Source: an uncultured Microbulbifer sp. | GTDB lineage: Bacteria; Pseudomonadota; Gammaproteobacteria; Pseudomonadales; Cellvibrionaceae | Direction: 5' to 3' | DNA: 64,000 nucleotides | Assembly (NCBI RefSeq): GCF_947504145.1 | Contig: NZ_CANNGQ010000001.1 | Span: 124,001-188,000 of the forward strand | Shown here: positions 28,128 through 36,856 of the stretch, in pieces | Numbering within the stretch: position 1 is the first letter of the stretch | How the letters are laid out: each line of letters begins with the position of its first letter | The notes under the pieces: generated by a model | Databases searched by the model: none | Told to the model about the DNA's origin: nothing | The model's input: only the letters and a program-made list of their open reading frames with translations | Position numbers and translations under genes: made by a program

Positions 28128-28156
28128 GTAGGGTGGATAAGCGCAGCGCATCCATC
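28128..28156. repeat. Dispersed palindromic repeat (GGTGGATAAGCGCAGCGCATCC type)
   Basis: GTAGGGTGGATAAGCG followed by CAGCGCATCCATC forms a near-perfect dyad. This sequence family is widespread in proteobacterial intergenic DNA and is unrelated to the three REP-like copies at 15.8-23.7 kb. Confidence 0.6.
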
Positions 28157-28321
28157 AAACTCTGCACCACCTATCTGCGCGCTACCTACCTGCTCCATTT
28201 ACCTGGGACGATTGTACCCCAACTATTTTTGCCTGAGTTTTGGCGTCTTTGATAGTCTACCTTCTGCACCGGGTTGACCGGTTCACATCAATGGAAAACC
28301 CGTCCGCAGAAGGAACTCGCC

Positions 28322-29608
28322 ATGGGACAACCGCCATCGATTCAATCCCCCGTTCAATCATCTAGCGCTCTGCAAGCCTGGGGTAGCAATTCTGCTGGTT
28401 CCTCGTCTGGCCGCGCCATTTTCGCCAACGGCCATCATCAACAATTACTCGACAACTTCCGCCAGCTCAGCACTCAGCAAAGCAGTGAAGGTTTCCACGC
28501 ACAAACCCTCATCAAAGCCGTAAACAGCCTCCGCGGCCCCGCCAGCCCCGTCAACAGCATGTTAAAGCCGAATAGCCCTACCCGCCGCTTGCTGGTGGCC
28601 GGGGGATTTGAGATTGAGTATGAGCTGAACAGTTACTATGGGGGATGTCAGACGGATGTGGAGATTGTGGATATTCGGATGGCGATGGAGGACGCGCGGG
28701 AAGAGCGGCGCTCCGCGCTTTGGAGTATTGAGCACCGCTCAGGTGATCAATGGGTTCAGGGTGGTGCTGACCCCAAGTTACAGTTGGAGCCATCGCCCAA
28801 AATGGCAGGTAAAAAAGAGAGCCCAATAAAAGTTGGTGTAAATGGCCACAGTGAAGATCTGGCTCATGCGGCTACAGCACTGGGAAAGCGTATGGCTCGC
28901 GGCGATGAAGGTAAAAAGGCTAGTCTGGAATATACTGGCTTTCAACTTCTCTATGTGCCGTCAGGTTCAAGTGCTTTGGTAAACGAGTGGGTTTCGATAA
29001 AGAGTTTGGGGCTAAATGGAACCGATGAGCAACGTAGAGCCTCAAGAGTCTTAGCGCAACATATGTACGAGGCTCATGAAAAGCAGTTGTACGTCGAGTG
29101 GACGGCTCACAAGCACGGGGCATGGGTGTTAACAGAAGCCATGCAGCAGCTGGCGCATAAGAAGGTTAACCTCGAAGAGCGACAAAAAATCTTCCTCAGT
29201 GATGCGTCTTCGAGTCACCTGGTCGCAGATCGGGCCCGTCACGCGATCAAAATGGATACGAAAGACAGTACCTGGCACAACATCTCACCAGGCCCGGCAC
29301 AGTTGGTCGGCGGTTTACATTTTGGCGTCGGGCCACTGCTTTGTTTGGCAGATGAGCTGCGCCATCGCACCTCGAAAGACGAAATGCTGGGCAAAGGTGG
29401 GGACCTGCTCTGGCAGTCAGGTACCAAAGGCTTGTTTGTTACCGGCGCGGCAACCGCAATGATCTCTACGGCGGGAGTACCCGCTAGTCTGGCCATTTTG
29501 GGGGCGAGTATCCTGATCGCGTCTTTACCAGGAGCTAGAGACAGCCATTATAAAAACCCCGGTCAACAGCTCGGTGCATGGTTAAATCGCTTTCGCAAAC
29601 AAGGCTGA
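28322..29608 (+). CDS. Unrecognised protein with hydrolase-elbow-like segment and C-terminal hydrophobic hairpin
   Basis: I do not recognise this 428-residue protein. ATG 28322 follows AAGGAA at a good distance. Residues ~1-80 are Ser/Gln/Ala/Pro-rich with no signal peptide. A central domain contains GGFEIEYELNSYYGGCQTDV. Near residue 270, LYVEWTAHKHGAWVLTEAMQ resembles the strand-turn-helix of an alpha/beta-hydrolase nucleophile elbow (hydrophobic-AHSxGG-helix), but with His where the nucleophile Ser would be. The C-terminal ~70 residues hold a Gly/Ala-rich hydrophobic stretch (TGAATAMISTAGVPASLAIL and on) that could form a membrane hairpin. The next gene begins 12 bases later, so the two form an operon. 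Toxin or effector is only one possibility. Confidence 0.75.
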   Translation: MGQPPSIQSPVQSSSALQAWGSNSAGSSSGRAIFANGHHQQLLDNFRQLSTQQSSEGFHAQTLIKAVNSLRGPASPVNSMLKPNSPTRRLLVAGGFEIEYELNSYYGGCQTDVEIVDIRMAMEDAREERRSALWSIEHRSGDQWVQGGADPKLQLEPSPKMAGKKESPIKVGVNGHSEDLAHAATALGKRMARGDEGKKASLEYTGFQLLYVPSGSSALVNEWVSIKSLGLNGTDEQRRASRVLAQHMYEAHEKQLYVEWTAHKHGAWVLTEAMQQLAHKKVNLEERQKIFLSDASSSHLVADRARHAIKMDTKDSTWHNISPGPAQLVGGLHFGVGPLLCLADELRHRTSKDEMLGKGGDLLWQSGTKGLFVTGAATAMISTAGVPASLAILGASILIASLPGARDSHYKNPGQQLGAWLNRFRKQG

Positions 29609-29620
29609 GTAGGCAAATTT

Positions 29621-30679
29621 ATGATTTTTGGCAATGAGATAAGCCCAAAAGGGCCCGCTTGGCATAGGCTTCAGAGCGTCGACAAGAATATTTCCGGTAC
29701 CCGTATTCGGTTCTCTACGCCGATGATGCGGTTACCACTGCGGGGGCGTAGCGAACTTGAAGAACAGCCTGATACGTTCGACCTTGGTGATACTGCAATC
29801 TATAAGCCCTATGAGAACAGCGAAGAAGAAAATTGTATACAGGATGCACGGATCTGGCTTAGTGGATGGAATTTTACCGGGCGGCCCATCTTGGATGGTG
29901 AAACACTTGGCGATTTAGTATTGCGGTTGAGTGTACTGCACGTAAAAGATCTTGCCATTAATCAGAGCCTCTTTACCCGTTCGACCTTGGCCGAACTGGT
30001 CGCCCGCTTGCACGATAGGACGGATATCGGGCGATACCATAAGGGACACGCTGAAGACAGGAACCCTTTTGATCTGACGCAGCATCAATGGCCTAACTAT
30101 TTGTCCCCGATCAACAGCCAGTGGTTGGATCGAAATGGTAGCGAGTGGCTGTATTTTGAAACCCAGCCATTGTGGAGTGGCGCGCAGGATTTCTTCTGGT
30201 TGACCCCAATAGGCCATCAATACTGCGTAATGGGGCATTTTATGGTCACGCAATGGCTATCCAATGCTGGAAACCCGTACAGGCAGGCTCAGCGGAGCCC
30301 CACAAGTAATTACCGCGAGTTAATGGAATCCATTATGGATACGGTCACCATAAATTTATCCGAAGTGGCGAAATCAGAACGGCAAAATGCCACCAAGCCC
30401 AACGATGAACACCCCCTACCCAAGCTTTCCGGCCATCTTGTGAGAGACGCGAAACATACAATGTATATGTGGAGTGGTAAGGGCTACACGGATAAATCCC
30501 AACCCAAACAAGGTGGAGATCACCGCGCCCCCAAAGAAGACGTAGCGGCCTTTATCGACCAACGCATCCAGCCTCGCCCGCTACCGGGCTGCCTTGCCAT
30601 TGGTCCTGCGTCGGTTGAGGTTAATGCCGATAGTGAGAACAGAACAAAAGCAGAGATGCCAGCTTTGTCCGCTAAGTAG
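29621..30679 (+). CDS. Unrecognised cytoplasmic-type protein paired with the preceding gene
   Basis: 352 residues with no recognised domain, signal peptide or transmembrane segment. It starts MIFGNEISPKGPAWHRLQSV. It is rich in Trp/Tyr/His in the middle (SQWLDRNGSEWLYFETQPLW) and has a hydrophilic, likely disordered tail after ~270. Its base composition is less GC-rich than the flanking housekeeping genes, suggesting acquisition with its neighbour. The 12-base spacing makes co-expression very likely. An accessory, adaptor or immunity role would be speculation. Confidence 0.72.
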   Translation: MIFGNEISPKGPAWHRLQSVDKNISGTRIRFSTPMMRLPLRGRSELEEQPDTFDLGDTAIYKPYENSEEENCIQDARIWLSGWNFTGRPILDGETLGDLVLRLSVLHVKDLAINQSLFTRSTLAELVARLHDRTDIGRYHKGHAEDRNPFDLTQHQWPNYLSPINSQWLDRNGSEWLYFETQPLWSGAQDFFWLTPIGHQYCVMGHFMVTQWLSNAGNPYRQAQRSPTSNYRELMESIMDTVTINLSEVAKSERQNATKPNDEHPLPKLSGHLVRDAKHTMYMWSGKGYTDKSQPKQGGDHRAPKEDVAAFIDQRIQPRPLPGCLAIGPASVEVNADSENRTKAEMPALSAK

Positions 30680-30739
30680 CGCGCCGAGAGGTCGAGCGCC
30701 GCGGGCGTTAGCCGAAGCACGCTCACCCGTACGGTGCGC

Positions 30740-30952
30740 TCAGTGCCGGGTTTTGGAAGGATCCAGGTCCTCACTCATCACATCGTCAAACACCGGCTGC
30801 CCCGGGATCTTGTGTCCTTCACTGGCCCACTCACCAAGGTCAATCAGCTTGCAGCGCTCGCAGCAAAATGGGCGGTAGAGGTTCTTGGGGCTCCATTCCA
30901 TCGGTTTCTTGCAGGTAGGGCAGGCGACGGTTGGTGTTTCGGGGTTGGACAT
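30740..30952 (-). CDS. yacG: Zinc-binding DNA gyrase inhibitor YacG
   Basis: Small zinc protein of 70 residues; E. coli YacG binds GyrB and inhibits gyrase. Four Cys ligands are present as CPTCKKP and CCERCKLIDLGEW, followed by the acidic tail (FDDVMSEDLD). It is the last gene of the pilBCD-coaE-yacG cluster, 20 bases after coaE. Confidence 0.95.
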   Translation of the reverse strand: MSNPETPTVACPTCKKPMEWSPKNLYRPFCCERCKLIDLGEWASEGHKIPGQPVFDDVMSEDLDPSKTRH

Positions 30953-30972
30953 AACTACAGCTATTGCGAATG

Positions 30973-31587
30973 TTATTGAGAGTGGGCGGCTAGTTGAACG
31001 TACTTCTGGTGAAGCGTATCCACCTGCGCATTGAGTGATTCGAGCGAGCCGCTATTATCCAGAATATCGTCCGCCTTTGCACACCGCTCCGCCCGCGGTA
31101 GCTGCGCGTCCATAATCTTGCGGATCTGCTCCACCGAATTGGCATCCCGCGTACTGGCGCGCTGCAACTGCAATTCCTCCGGAATATCCACCACACAAAT
31201 CCGCTGTACCAGTTCGAACTGGCCGGATTCGATCAACAAGGGAGATTCGAGAATCGCGTAAGGAGCAGAGTGGGTCTTTGAACTGGCTCCAAGAGAGGAA
31301 ATAATTTCTTCACGGATTAACGGATGGGTCAAGCGTTCCAGCCAGCGCCGCCCTCCCGGGTCATTGAACACCAGCTGGCGCAACGCCGCCCGGTCCAGCG
31401 CCCCATCCGCCTGAATCACGCCAGCCCCAAAATGTTCCGCAATCGCCGCAAGCGCCGGCTGCCCAGGCTCAACCACAACGCGCGCGGCAACATCCGCATC
31501 CACCACATTCACCCCATGGTGCCGAAACCGCGCGGCTGCAGCGGACTTGCCGCTGCCGATACCTCCCGTCAGGCCCACAGTCAACAT
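30973..31587 (-). CDS. coaE: Dephospho-CoA kinase
   Basis: Last enzyme of coenzyme A synthesis, 204 residues. P-loop [17 protein letters not shown] at the N-terminus, then [13 protein letters not shown] and HPLIREEI, all typical. It normally follows pilD directly; here about 800 bases with a toxin-antitoxin module separate them, so it may need its own promoter or read-through. Confidence 0.96.
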   Translation of the reverse strand: MLTVGLTGGIGSGKSAAAARFRHHGVNVVDADVAARVVVEPGQPALAAIAEHFGAGVIQADGALDRAALRQLVFNDPGGRRWLERLTHPLIREEIISSLGASSKTHSAPYAILESPLLIESGQFELVQRICVVDIPEELQLQRASTRDANSVEQIRKIMDAQLPRAERCAKADDILDNSGSLESLNAQVDTLHQKYVQLAAHSQ

Positions 31588-31602
31588 AGGAGCATCAACC
31601 TT

Positions 31603-31791
31603 CTATCGCTTGGGGCTGCGGGGCAGGCGGGGGCGATTCCGTGTAATCCGACTCTTGAAGCCTTTCCGGCTCGAGCCCGGATTGTTATCCGATTCGTAGG
31701 CGGCCAGCCGCGAATCGAATACTTCTCTCTGGTGCAAAGTCAGAGTTGGCTCTTGCTCGAAAGCTGTGCCGTTGTGTGCGTCATGCCGCAT
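31603..31791 (-). CDS. Small protein resembling the C-terminal half of an Unstab_antitox (PF09720-type) antitoxin
   Basis: 62 residues starting at an ATG that overlaps the end of higA by 11 bases. The segment LTLHQREVFDSRLAAYESDN followed by PGSSRKGFKSRI resembles the end of addiction-module antitoxins (LTxxQxxELDRRLAxYExxPxxGSSWEEVKxRI). The N-terminal helix of that family is absent and the WEEV is replaced, so this is probably a remnant, or a short third gene of the higBA operon. The Arg-rich tail is unlike the family. Confidence 0.45.
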   Translation of the reverse strand: MRHDAHNGTAFEQEPTLTLHQREVFDSRLAAYESDNNPGSSRKGFKSRITRNRPRLPRSPKR

Positions 31792-32074
31792 CGGGGTCCA
31801 GCCTTTGAACGTTGTTCAACCGGACATGCTTTCTTGCTTGCCACAAGTCAAAGTTATCCTGCATAGCCAACCAGCTTTCCGGAGTGCGCCCGAGGGCTTT
31901 GGAAAGTCGTAGTGCCATTTCCGGGCTAATGCCACTTTGGCCCTTTAGTACCCGGTTCAGCGTAGAGGCCGCCACATCAAGCCTTGTAGCCAAAAAGCGG
32001 CAGCTAATGCCAAAGGGCTCCATATAAGTAAATTGAATGAATTCGCCGGGGTGTGGAGGGTTGTGCATGGTCAT
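31781..32074 (-). CDS. higA: HigA-family antitoxin
   Basis: XRE-type DNA-binding antitoxin of 97 residues. NPPHPGEFIQFTYMEPFGIS opens the protein as in HigA/VapI. The helix-turn-helix is ATRLDVAASTLNRVLKGQSG, followed by ISPEMALRLSKALGRTPESW. It overlaps higB by four bases (ATGA), toxin first, as in HigBA modules. It should neutralise HigB and repress the promoter at 32360. Confidence 0.92.
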   Translation of the reverse strand: MTMHNPPHPGEFIQFTYMEPFGISCRFLATRLDVAASTLNRVLKGQSGISPEMALRLSKALGRTPESWLAMQDNFDLWQARKHVRLNNVQRLDPDAA

Positions 32075-32352
32075 GAGTGGTAATCCTCGTAATTCAGGAT
32101 ATAGACATTGCCATCACGAAACTCAAAGGTCAGTCGCCAATTGCCGCTCACGGCGATTGACCAGATGCCTTTCCTTTGCCCTTTTAGTGGGTGTAGCCGA
32201 TAGCCGGGAATGTTCAAGTCGTCTATTTCCGCAGCGGTATCCAGCGCCAATAGTTGCATGCGAAGCTTTGGAGCGTGTTTGACTTGAATGCCGGACTTCA
32301 CGCCACTTCGGAAAAAGTGCTCAACACCTTTGTGCTTGAAGGACTTGATCAT
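32071..32352 (-). CDS. higB: HigB/RelE-family mRNA interferase toxin
   Basis: 93-residue RelE-fold toxin predicted to cut mRNA on the ribosome. MIKSFKHKGVEHFFRSGVKS, LHPLKGQRKGIWSIAVSGNW and RLTFEFRDGNVYILNYEDYH match the HigB-1/GraT subgroup, with conserved basic and aromatic residues. The ATG at 32352 is only seven bases after a strong -10, so the mRNA may be leaderless. The frame upstream of it covers the promoter and is excluded. Confidence 0.92.
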   Translation of the reverse strand: MIKSFKHKGVEHFFRSGVKSGIQVKHAPKLRMQLLALDTAAEIDDLNIPGYRLHPLKGQRKGIWSIAVSGNWRLTFEFRDGNVYILNYEDYHS

Positions 32353-32359
32353 TCCGGTG

Positions 32360-32388
32360 ATTGTAGCGCAGTGCGCAACGCGCGGCAA
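32360..32388 (-). promoter_or_regulatory. higBA promoter with palindromic GCGC-rich spacer
   Basis: On the minus strand: TTGCCG, exactly 17 bases, TACAAT. The spacer contains repeated GCGC/TGCGCA dyads, which could be the HigA operator. Predicted start is at or one base before the higB ATG. Confidence 0.65.
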
Positions 32389-32393
32389 TCTCG

Positions 32394-33278
32394 CTAGCTA
32401 CTCAACCCGGAAATCCGAAAATACCACCCCATGATCTGCTCGCCCCACAACATGGCGATCCAGGCCGCGCCGGCGAGGTAGGGGCCGAAGGCAATGGGCA
32501 GATTCTTGTCCCGTCCGGAAATGAGCGTCCACAAAATACCGACCAGCGCACCCACTGCCGCAGAGAGCAGAATCACCATGGGTAGCACCTGCCAGCCAAA
32601 CCAGGCACCAATGGCCGCAAGAATCTTGAAATCCCCCGCGCCCATGCCTTCCTTGCCAGTGACCAGCTTGAAGATATGGAACACACTCCACAGCGCCAGG
32701 TATCCGGCAATCGCCCCGATTACCGCATCTTGCAGCGGCACGAATACACCCCAGATATTGATCAGAAGCCCCGCCCACAACAGCGGCAGGGTGATGTTGT
32801 CTGGCAGCAACTGCTTGTCAAAATCAATGCCGGTCAGTGCGACCAGCGCCCAGGTAAAAAACATTCCTGCCAGCGCCTGCGAGGTGAAGCCCAGCTGCCA
32901 GACCACAATGGCGGTAAGAATACCCGTGGCCAGCTCCACCAGCGGGTAGCGCTTGGAAATTGGGGTGTCGCAGTTGCCGCATTTACCGCGCAGCAATAAA
33001 TAGCTGACGATTGGAACATTCTGCCAGGGCTTGATCACTGCCTCGCACTTGGGGCAGTGGGAGTGGGGCAGTACCAGATTGTAAGTCTGGGCCAGCTCTT
33101 TCTCGTCTTCCGCAGAGGGTGCTTTCTCAAAGTAGCTGTAAAAATCCCGCTGGTATTCCCGCTCCATCATAATGGGCAGGCGGTGGATGACTACATTGAG
33201 GAAGCTGCCGATTAGCAGGCCTAAAATAAAAGCGCTGCTTATTAGCAGCGCTTGGTGTGTAATCAAATAATCTTGCAT
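32394..33278 (-). CDS. pilD: Prepilin peptidase / N-methyltransferase PilD
   Basis: Inner-membrane aspartic protease of 294 residues that cleaves and N-methylates type IV prepilins. The zinc-binding methylase loop has two CxxC pairs (CPKCEAVIKP and CGNCDTPISK). The catalytic Asp residues lie in GIDFDKQLLPD and in GMGAGDFKILAAIGAWFG. Multiple transmembrane helices. ATG 33278 (MQDYLITHQALLISSAFILG) is chosen over the upstream in-frame extension, which overlaps pilC. Confidence 0.95.
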   Translation of the reverse strand: MQDYLITHQALLISSAFILGLLIGSFLNVVIHRLPIMMEREYQRDFYSYFEKAPSAEDEKELAQTYNLVLPHSHCPKCEAVIKPWQNVPIVSYLLLRGKCGNCDTPISKRYPLVELATGILTAIVVWQLGFTSQALAGMFFTWALVALTGIDFDKQLLPDNITLPLLWAGLLINIWGVFVPLQDAVIGAIAGYLALWSVFHIFKLVTGKEGMGAGDFKILAAIGAWFGWQVLPMVILLSAAVGALVGILWTLISGRDKNLPIAFGPYLAGAAWIAMLWGEQIMGWYFRISGLSS

Positions 33279-33288
33279 ATTGGCCGAC

Positions 33289-34503
33289 TTACACCACGTT
33301 ACCGAGCTGGAAGATGGGCAGGTACATGGCAATCATCAAGCCGCCGACCAGAATACCAAGGACCGCCATGATCATCGGCTCTAGCAGAGTCGTCAGGTTG
33401 TCGACTAAATTGTCCACGGCTTCTTCGTAAAAGTCGGCCGCTTTCGCAAGCATTTCATCCAGTGCGCCAGACTCTTCACCGATGGCTGCCATCTGTACCA
33501 GCATGGTTGGATAAAGTCCCGACGAGCGCATGGCGCCATTGAGCGGAATGCCGGTGGCGACTGCATCGCGAATTTTTAACGTAGCCTCCTCGTAAACAAC
33601 GTTGCCAGTAGCCCCTGCAACGGATTTCAGCGCATCAATCAGAGGTACACCAGCGGCGAACGTTGTCGAAAGGGTACGGGCATAACGAGCGGCAATGGAG
33701 TTGTATGTAATCAGGCCCAGGATGGGAAGTTTCAGCATCAACTTGTCGAAAAAGTTCGCTACCTTCTTATTGCGCTTTTTGGCTTCCAGCGTTCCGCCAA
33801 TTCCGACTACGAGGGCAATAAAAGCAATGAGCCAGTTGTTCTGCATCCACTCAGAGATACTTAAAACAAATAACGTGAATGAGGGGAGATCCGCACCAAA
33901 ACTCGAAAAAGTCTCTGCAAACTGAGGTACTACCTTGACCAGCAAAATTGCGGTAACTACTACTGCCACAACCAGTACGGCAATTGGGTAGGTCATGGCT
34001 TTTTTGATTTTAGCCTTGAGGGATTCAGTTTTTTCCTTGTAGGTGGCAATTCGGTCCAGCATGGTTTCCAGCGCACCGGATTGCTCACCAGATGCCACCA
34101 GGTTGCAGAACAAGTCGTCGAAGTAGAGAGGGTGTTTGCGTAAGGCCTCTGCAAAGGCAGTGCCTGAGGCCACATCGTCTCGGATCTTGTAAATTAGCTC
34201 TTTGAGACCGGCGTTATCGAGGCCATCCGCAACAATCTCAAAGCTTTGTACCAGCGGAACGCCAGCTTTCATCATCGTGGCCATCTGTCGGGTGAAAATG
34301 GCAATATCACCGGGTTTTACTTTCTTGTTACCGCCAAATAAGGGTTTGGGCTTTTTTTGGACTTTCCTGGCAATAATCCCCTGGCGACGCAGCTGAGCTT
34401 TAATTAAAGCAGGGCTCGCACCGTTGACTTCACCTTCAACCTTATTGCCTTTGGCATCCACACCCTTAAAGATATAAGCGGTTGCTACTGAGGCGTTGGC
34501 CAT
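33289..34503 (-). CDS. pilC: Type IV pilus inner-membrane platform protein PilC
   Basis: GspF-family protein of 404 residues with two copies of the T2SSF domain. Both start with the typical FTRQMATMMKAGVPLVQSFE and YARTLSTTFAAGVPLIDALK sequences, and the last helix ends in LPIFQLGNVV. Start ATG 34503 (MANASVATAYIFKGVDAKG). pilD follows 10 bases later, so they are co-transcribed. Confidence 0.96.
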   Translation of the reverse strand: MANASVATAYIFKGVDAKGNKVEGEVNGASPALIKAQLRRQGIIARKVQKKPKPLFGGNKKVKPGDIAIFTRQMATMMKAGVPLVQSFEIVADGLDNAGLKELIYKIRDDVASGTAFAEALRKHPLYFDDLFCNLVASGEQSGALETMLDRIATYKEKTESLKAKIKKAMTYPIAVLVVAVVVTAILLVKVVPQFAETFSSFGADLPSFTLFVLSISEWMQNNWLIAFIALVVGIGGTLEAKKRNKKVANFFDKLMLKLPILGLITYNSIAARYARTLSTTFAAGVPLIDALKSVAGATGNVVYEEATLKIRDAVATGIPLNGAMRSSGLYPTMLVQMAAIGEESGALDEMLAKAADFYEEAVDNLVDNLTTLLEPMIMAVLGILVGGLMIAMYLPIFQLGNVV

Positions 34504-34634
34504 GTTGTTATTCCCGTTGCTCTTAAAACGAAGTCGAATCGACCCGTAATACAATTAATTATTCAATTATCGTCATTCCGGGCTCGCTCCGGAGTTCGGT
34601 CTTATACCTTCACTGCTTGATTCGAGCCCAGCGC

Positions 34635-36347
34635 TCAATCGTTCGTTACCCGGTTAGCTTCCTCAAGACTGGTAACCCCCATCACTACTTTCCGCAAAGC
34701 CGAAGTGCGGAGGTTATTGAAGCCTTCTTTTTGCGCTTGGTCAGCGATCTGAATGGAGTTACCTCCCTCCATTATAATGCGCGAAATCCCGTCAGTGATG
34801 CGAACCACTTCATACACGCCTACGCGACCCTTGTAGCCCTTGGAGCAGTGCTCGCAGCCTACCGGCTGGTAAATTTTCCACTCGCTCTTGGGCATGGTAA
34901 CCGCATCAAAACCTTCCTCTTTCAGAACTTCATCCGGTAGATCTACCGGTTGCTTGCATTCACCACACAGCCGGCGAGCGAGGCGCTGGGCGATAATCAC
35001 ACTCACCGAAGTGGCGATATTGAAGGTGGGTACACCCATATTCATCAGTCGGGTCAGGGTCTCGGGGGCTGAATTAGTGTGCAGGGTGGAAAGCACCAAA
35101 TGCCCGGTCTGGGCGGCCTTGATTGCAATTTCAGCGGTCTCCAGGTCCCGAATCTCCCCAACCATCACGATATCGGGGTCCTGGCGGAGGAAAGAGCGCA
35201 GTGCTTCGGCAAAGTTCAGGCCTACCTTGTTGGAGACGTTTACCTGGTTGATCCCCTCCAGATTGATCTCCACCGGATCTTCTGCGGTAGAGATATTACG
35301 CTCAGCGGTATTCAGGATATTCAGGCCCGTGTATAGCGAGACGGTTTTACCCGAGCCGGTGGGGCCAGTAACGAGAATCATGCCCTGGGGTTGAGCCAAG
35401 GCATCCATATAGATCTGCTTTTGTTCTTCTTCGTAGCCCAGCGCATCAATACCGAGCTTGGCCGAAGAAGGATCCAGAATCCGCAGTACAATTTTTTCGC
35501 CCCACAGTGTAGGCAGGCTGTTAACCCGGAAATCGATGGCCTTGGTTTTGGACAGCTTCATCTTGATACGGCCGTCCTGAGGTACCCGTCGCTCCGAGAT
35601 GTCCATTTTGGACATCACCTTCAGGCGGGCGGAAATGCGCGTGGCCAATTGGATTGGCGGGCGCGCCACCTCATGCAGCACACCATCGGTACGTAAACGA
35701 ACCCGGTAGAGCTTCTCGTAGGGTTCGAAGTGAATATCTGAGGCGCCGGTGCGGATTGCATCCAGCAATACCTTGTTTACAAAACGAACGACAGGTGCTT
35801 CATCGCCACCAGCATCATTGTTGTCTTCCTGCCTGGCTTCTCCACCGTCAACATCCAAGCTATCGAGATCTTCATCATCTAACCCCTCTAGGCCACCGCC
35901 AATGTCTCCACTATTGGATAAGTAGCTTTCGATCGCCTTTGCAAGCTTCTCGGTTTCCACCAGAACGGCATCGGTATTCAAGCCGGTATTGAAATTGATT
36001 TCATCCAGTCCCGCCAAGTTGGTGGGGTCTGCCACTGCCACAAACAGCCGATTGCCCCGCTTATATAGAGGCAGCGCAAAATGTTTGCTGATCAGTTTTT
36101 CGTCAACAATATCTTTGGGGAGGAGGTCAAAGTTGTAGCTAGAGAGGTCAAACAGCGGACTGCCGAAGGCCGCCGATGCAATACTGGCCAGCTCCCGGCT
36201 CTTGATCAGCTTGGCCTCTACCGCGTGTTGGGCAAAGGTTTGCCCCTCGCGCTTAGCCGCTTTTATGGCCGATTGGGCCGTAGGCTCATCAATGGCGTTG
36301 TCAGATACCAGCCGCTTGGCCAGGCCGCTCAGTGGAGTGCTGCTCAT
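34635..36347 (-). CDS. pilB: Type IV pilus assembly ATPase PilB
   Basis: Hexameric extension motor, 570 residues. N-terminal MshEN domain, then an acidic insert (LEGLDDEDLDSLDVDGGEAR), then the ATPase with Walker A GPTGSGKTVSLYTG, Asp box and Walker B region DPDIVMVGEIRDLETAE, His box, and the zinc tetracysteine CGECKQP...CEHCSKGYKGR. The 131-base gap to pilC contains a CCGG-rich hairpin (34577-34593). Divergent from pilA. Confidence 0.97.
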   Translation of the reverse strand: MSSTPLSGLAKRLVSDNAIDEPTAQSAIKAAKREGQTFAQHAVEAKLIKSRELASIASAAFGSPLFDLSSYNFDLLPKDIVDEKLISKHFALPLYKRGNRLFVAVADPTNLAGLDEINFNTGLNTDAVLVETEKLAKAIESYLSNSGDIGGGLEGLDDEDLDSLDVDGGEARQEDNNDAGGDEAPVVRFVNKVLLDAIRTGASDIHFEPYEKLYRVRLRTDGVLHEVARPPIQLATRISARLKVMSKMDISERRVPQDGRIKMKLSKTKAIDFRVNSLPTLWGEKIVLRILDPSSAKLGIDALGYEEEQKQIYMDALAQPQGMILVTGPTGSGKTVSLYTGLNILNTAERNISTAEDPVEINLEGINQVNVSNKVGLNFAEALRSFLRQDPDIVMVGEIRDLETAEIAIKAAQTGHLVLSTLHTNSAPETLTRLMNMGVPTFNIATSVSVIIAQRLARRLCGECKQPVDLPDEVLKEEGFDAVTMPKSEWKIYQPVGCEHCSKGYKGRVGVYEVVRITDGISRIIMEGGNSIQIADQAQKEGFNNLRTSALRKVVMGVTSLEEANRVTND

Positions 36348-36856
36348 GGGGAACCGTTAATGTGAGTGCCGAATGTATTATCTTTGTTTAAATTTTGTTC
36401 TTAAGTGCCGGCCAGCAAAGAAAATTTGCCATTGGCAGACTCGCCAATATAGCGAATAAGCACCCGCCAGCCAATGATCCCGACGAGCCATTCCCGAAAG
36501 CTGTGAACTGGATATCTTCCCAAATAACGTATCACAGAGCTAACCGCCGTCCCGGATCGGTCCGGGATCCAGCACAGTCTTCTAAGTAGCTATGAACTTT
36601 GCAGCACTGTGTTGCGCGATCAAGTCATCCCCTCTCTGCCAGCGCCTGACAAATTTCGTCACTACGCGCCATGACTTGCTCAAAATTTAAAAGTATTGGC
36701 TAACAAGCGATCAATCCTAGTATGACTTTCCTCGCAAACTACACCATAAGGACAATTTCCACGCTTGCGCGTTTTGCCACATTACCGGTATTGTAACTGC
36801 CGACTTCCTCACGGGATTTCATCTTAAAAACAACAGTCTGTATGGAGACGGTTACA
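36348..36856. other. pilB-pilA divergent intergenic region
   Basis: No convincing gene. It carries promoters for pilB (minus) and pilA (plus). A perfect hairpin TCCCGGA-TCGG-TCCGGGA lies at 36550-36567, of the dispersed GTCCCGGA...TCCGGGA repeat type. I looked for a -24/-12 sigma-54 element, as controls pilA in Pseudomonas, and found none with correct spacing. Confidence 0.5.
36696..36723 (+). promoter_or_regulatory. Possible sigma-70 promoter of pilA
   Basis: TTGGCT, 16 bases, TAGTAT. This would leave an unusually long leader of about 125 bases before pilA. Tentative. Confidence 0.3.

Noticed and set aside
36348-36856. Sigma-54 promoter for pilA
   Set aside because: Candidates such as TTGGC...AGC have seven rather than ten bases between GG and GC.
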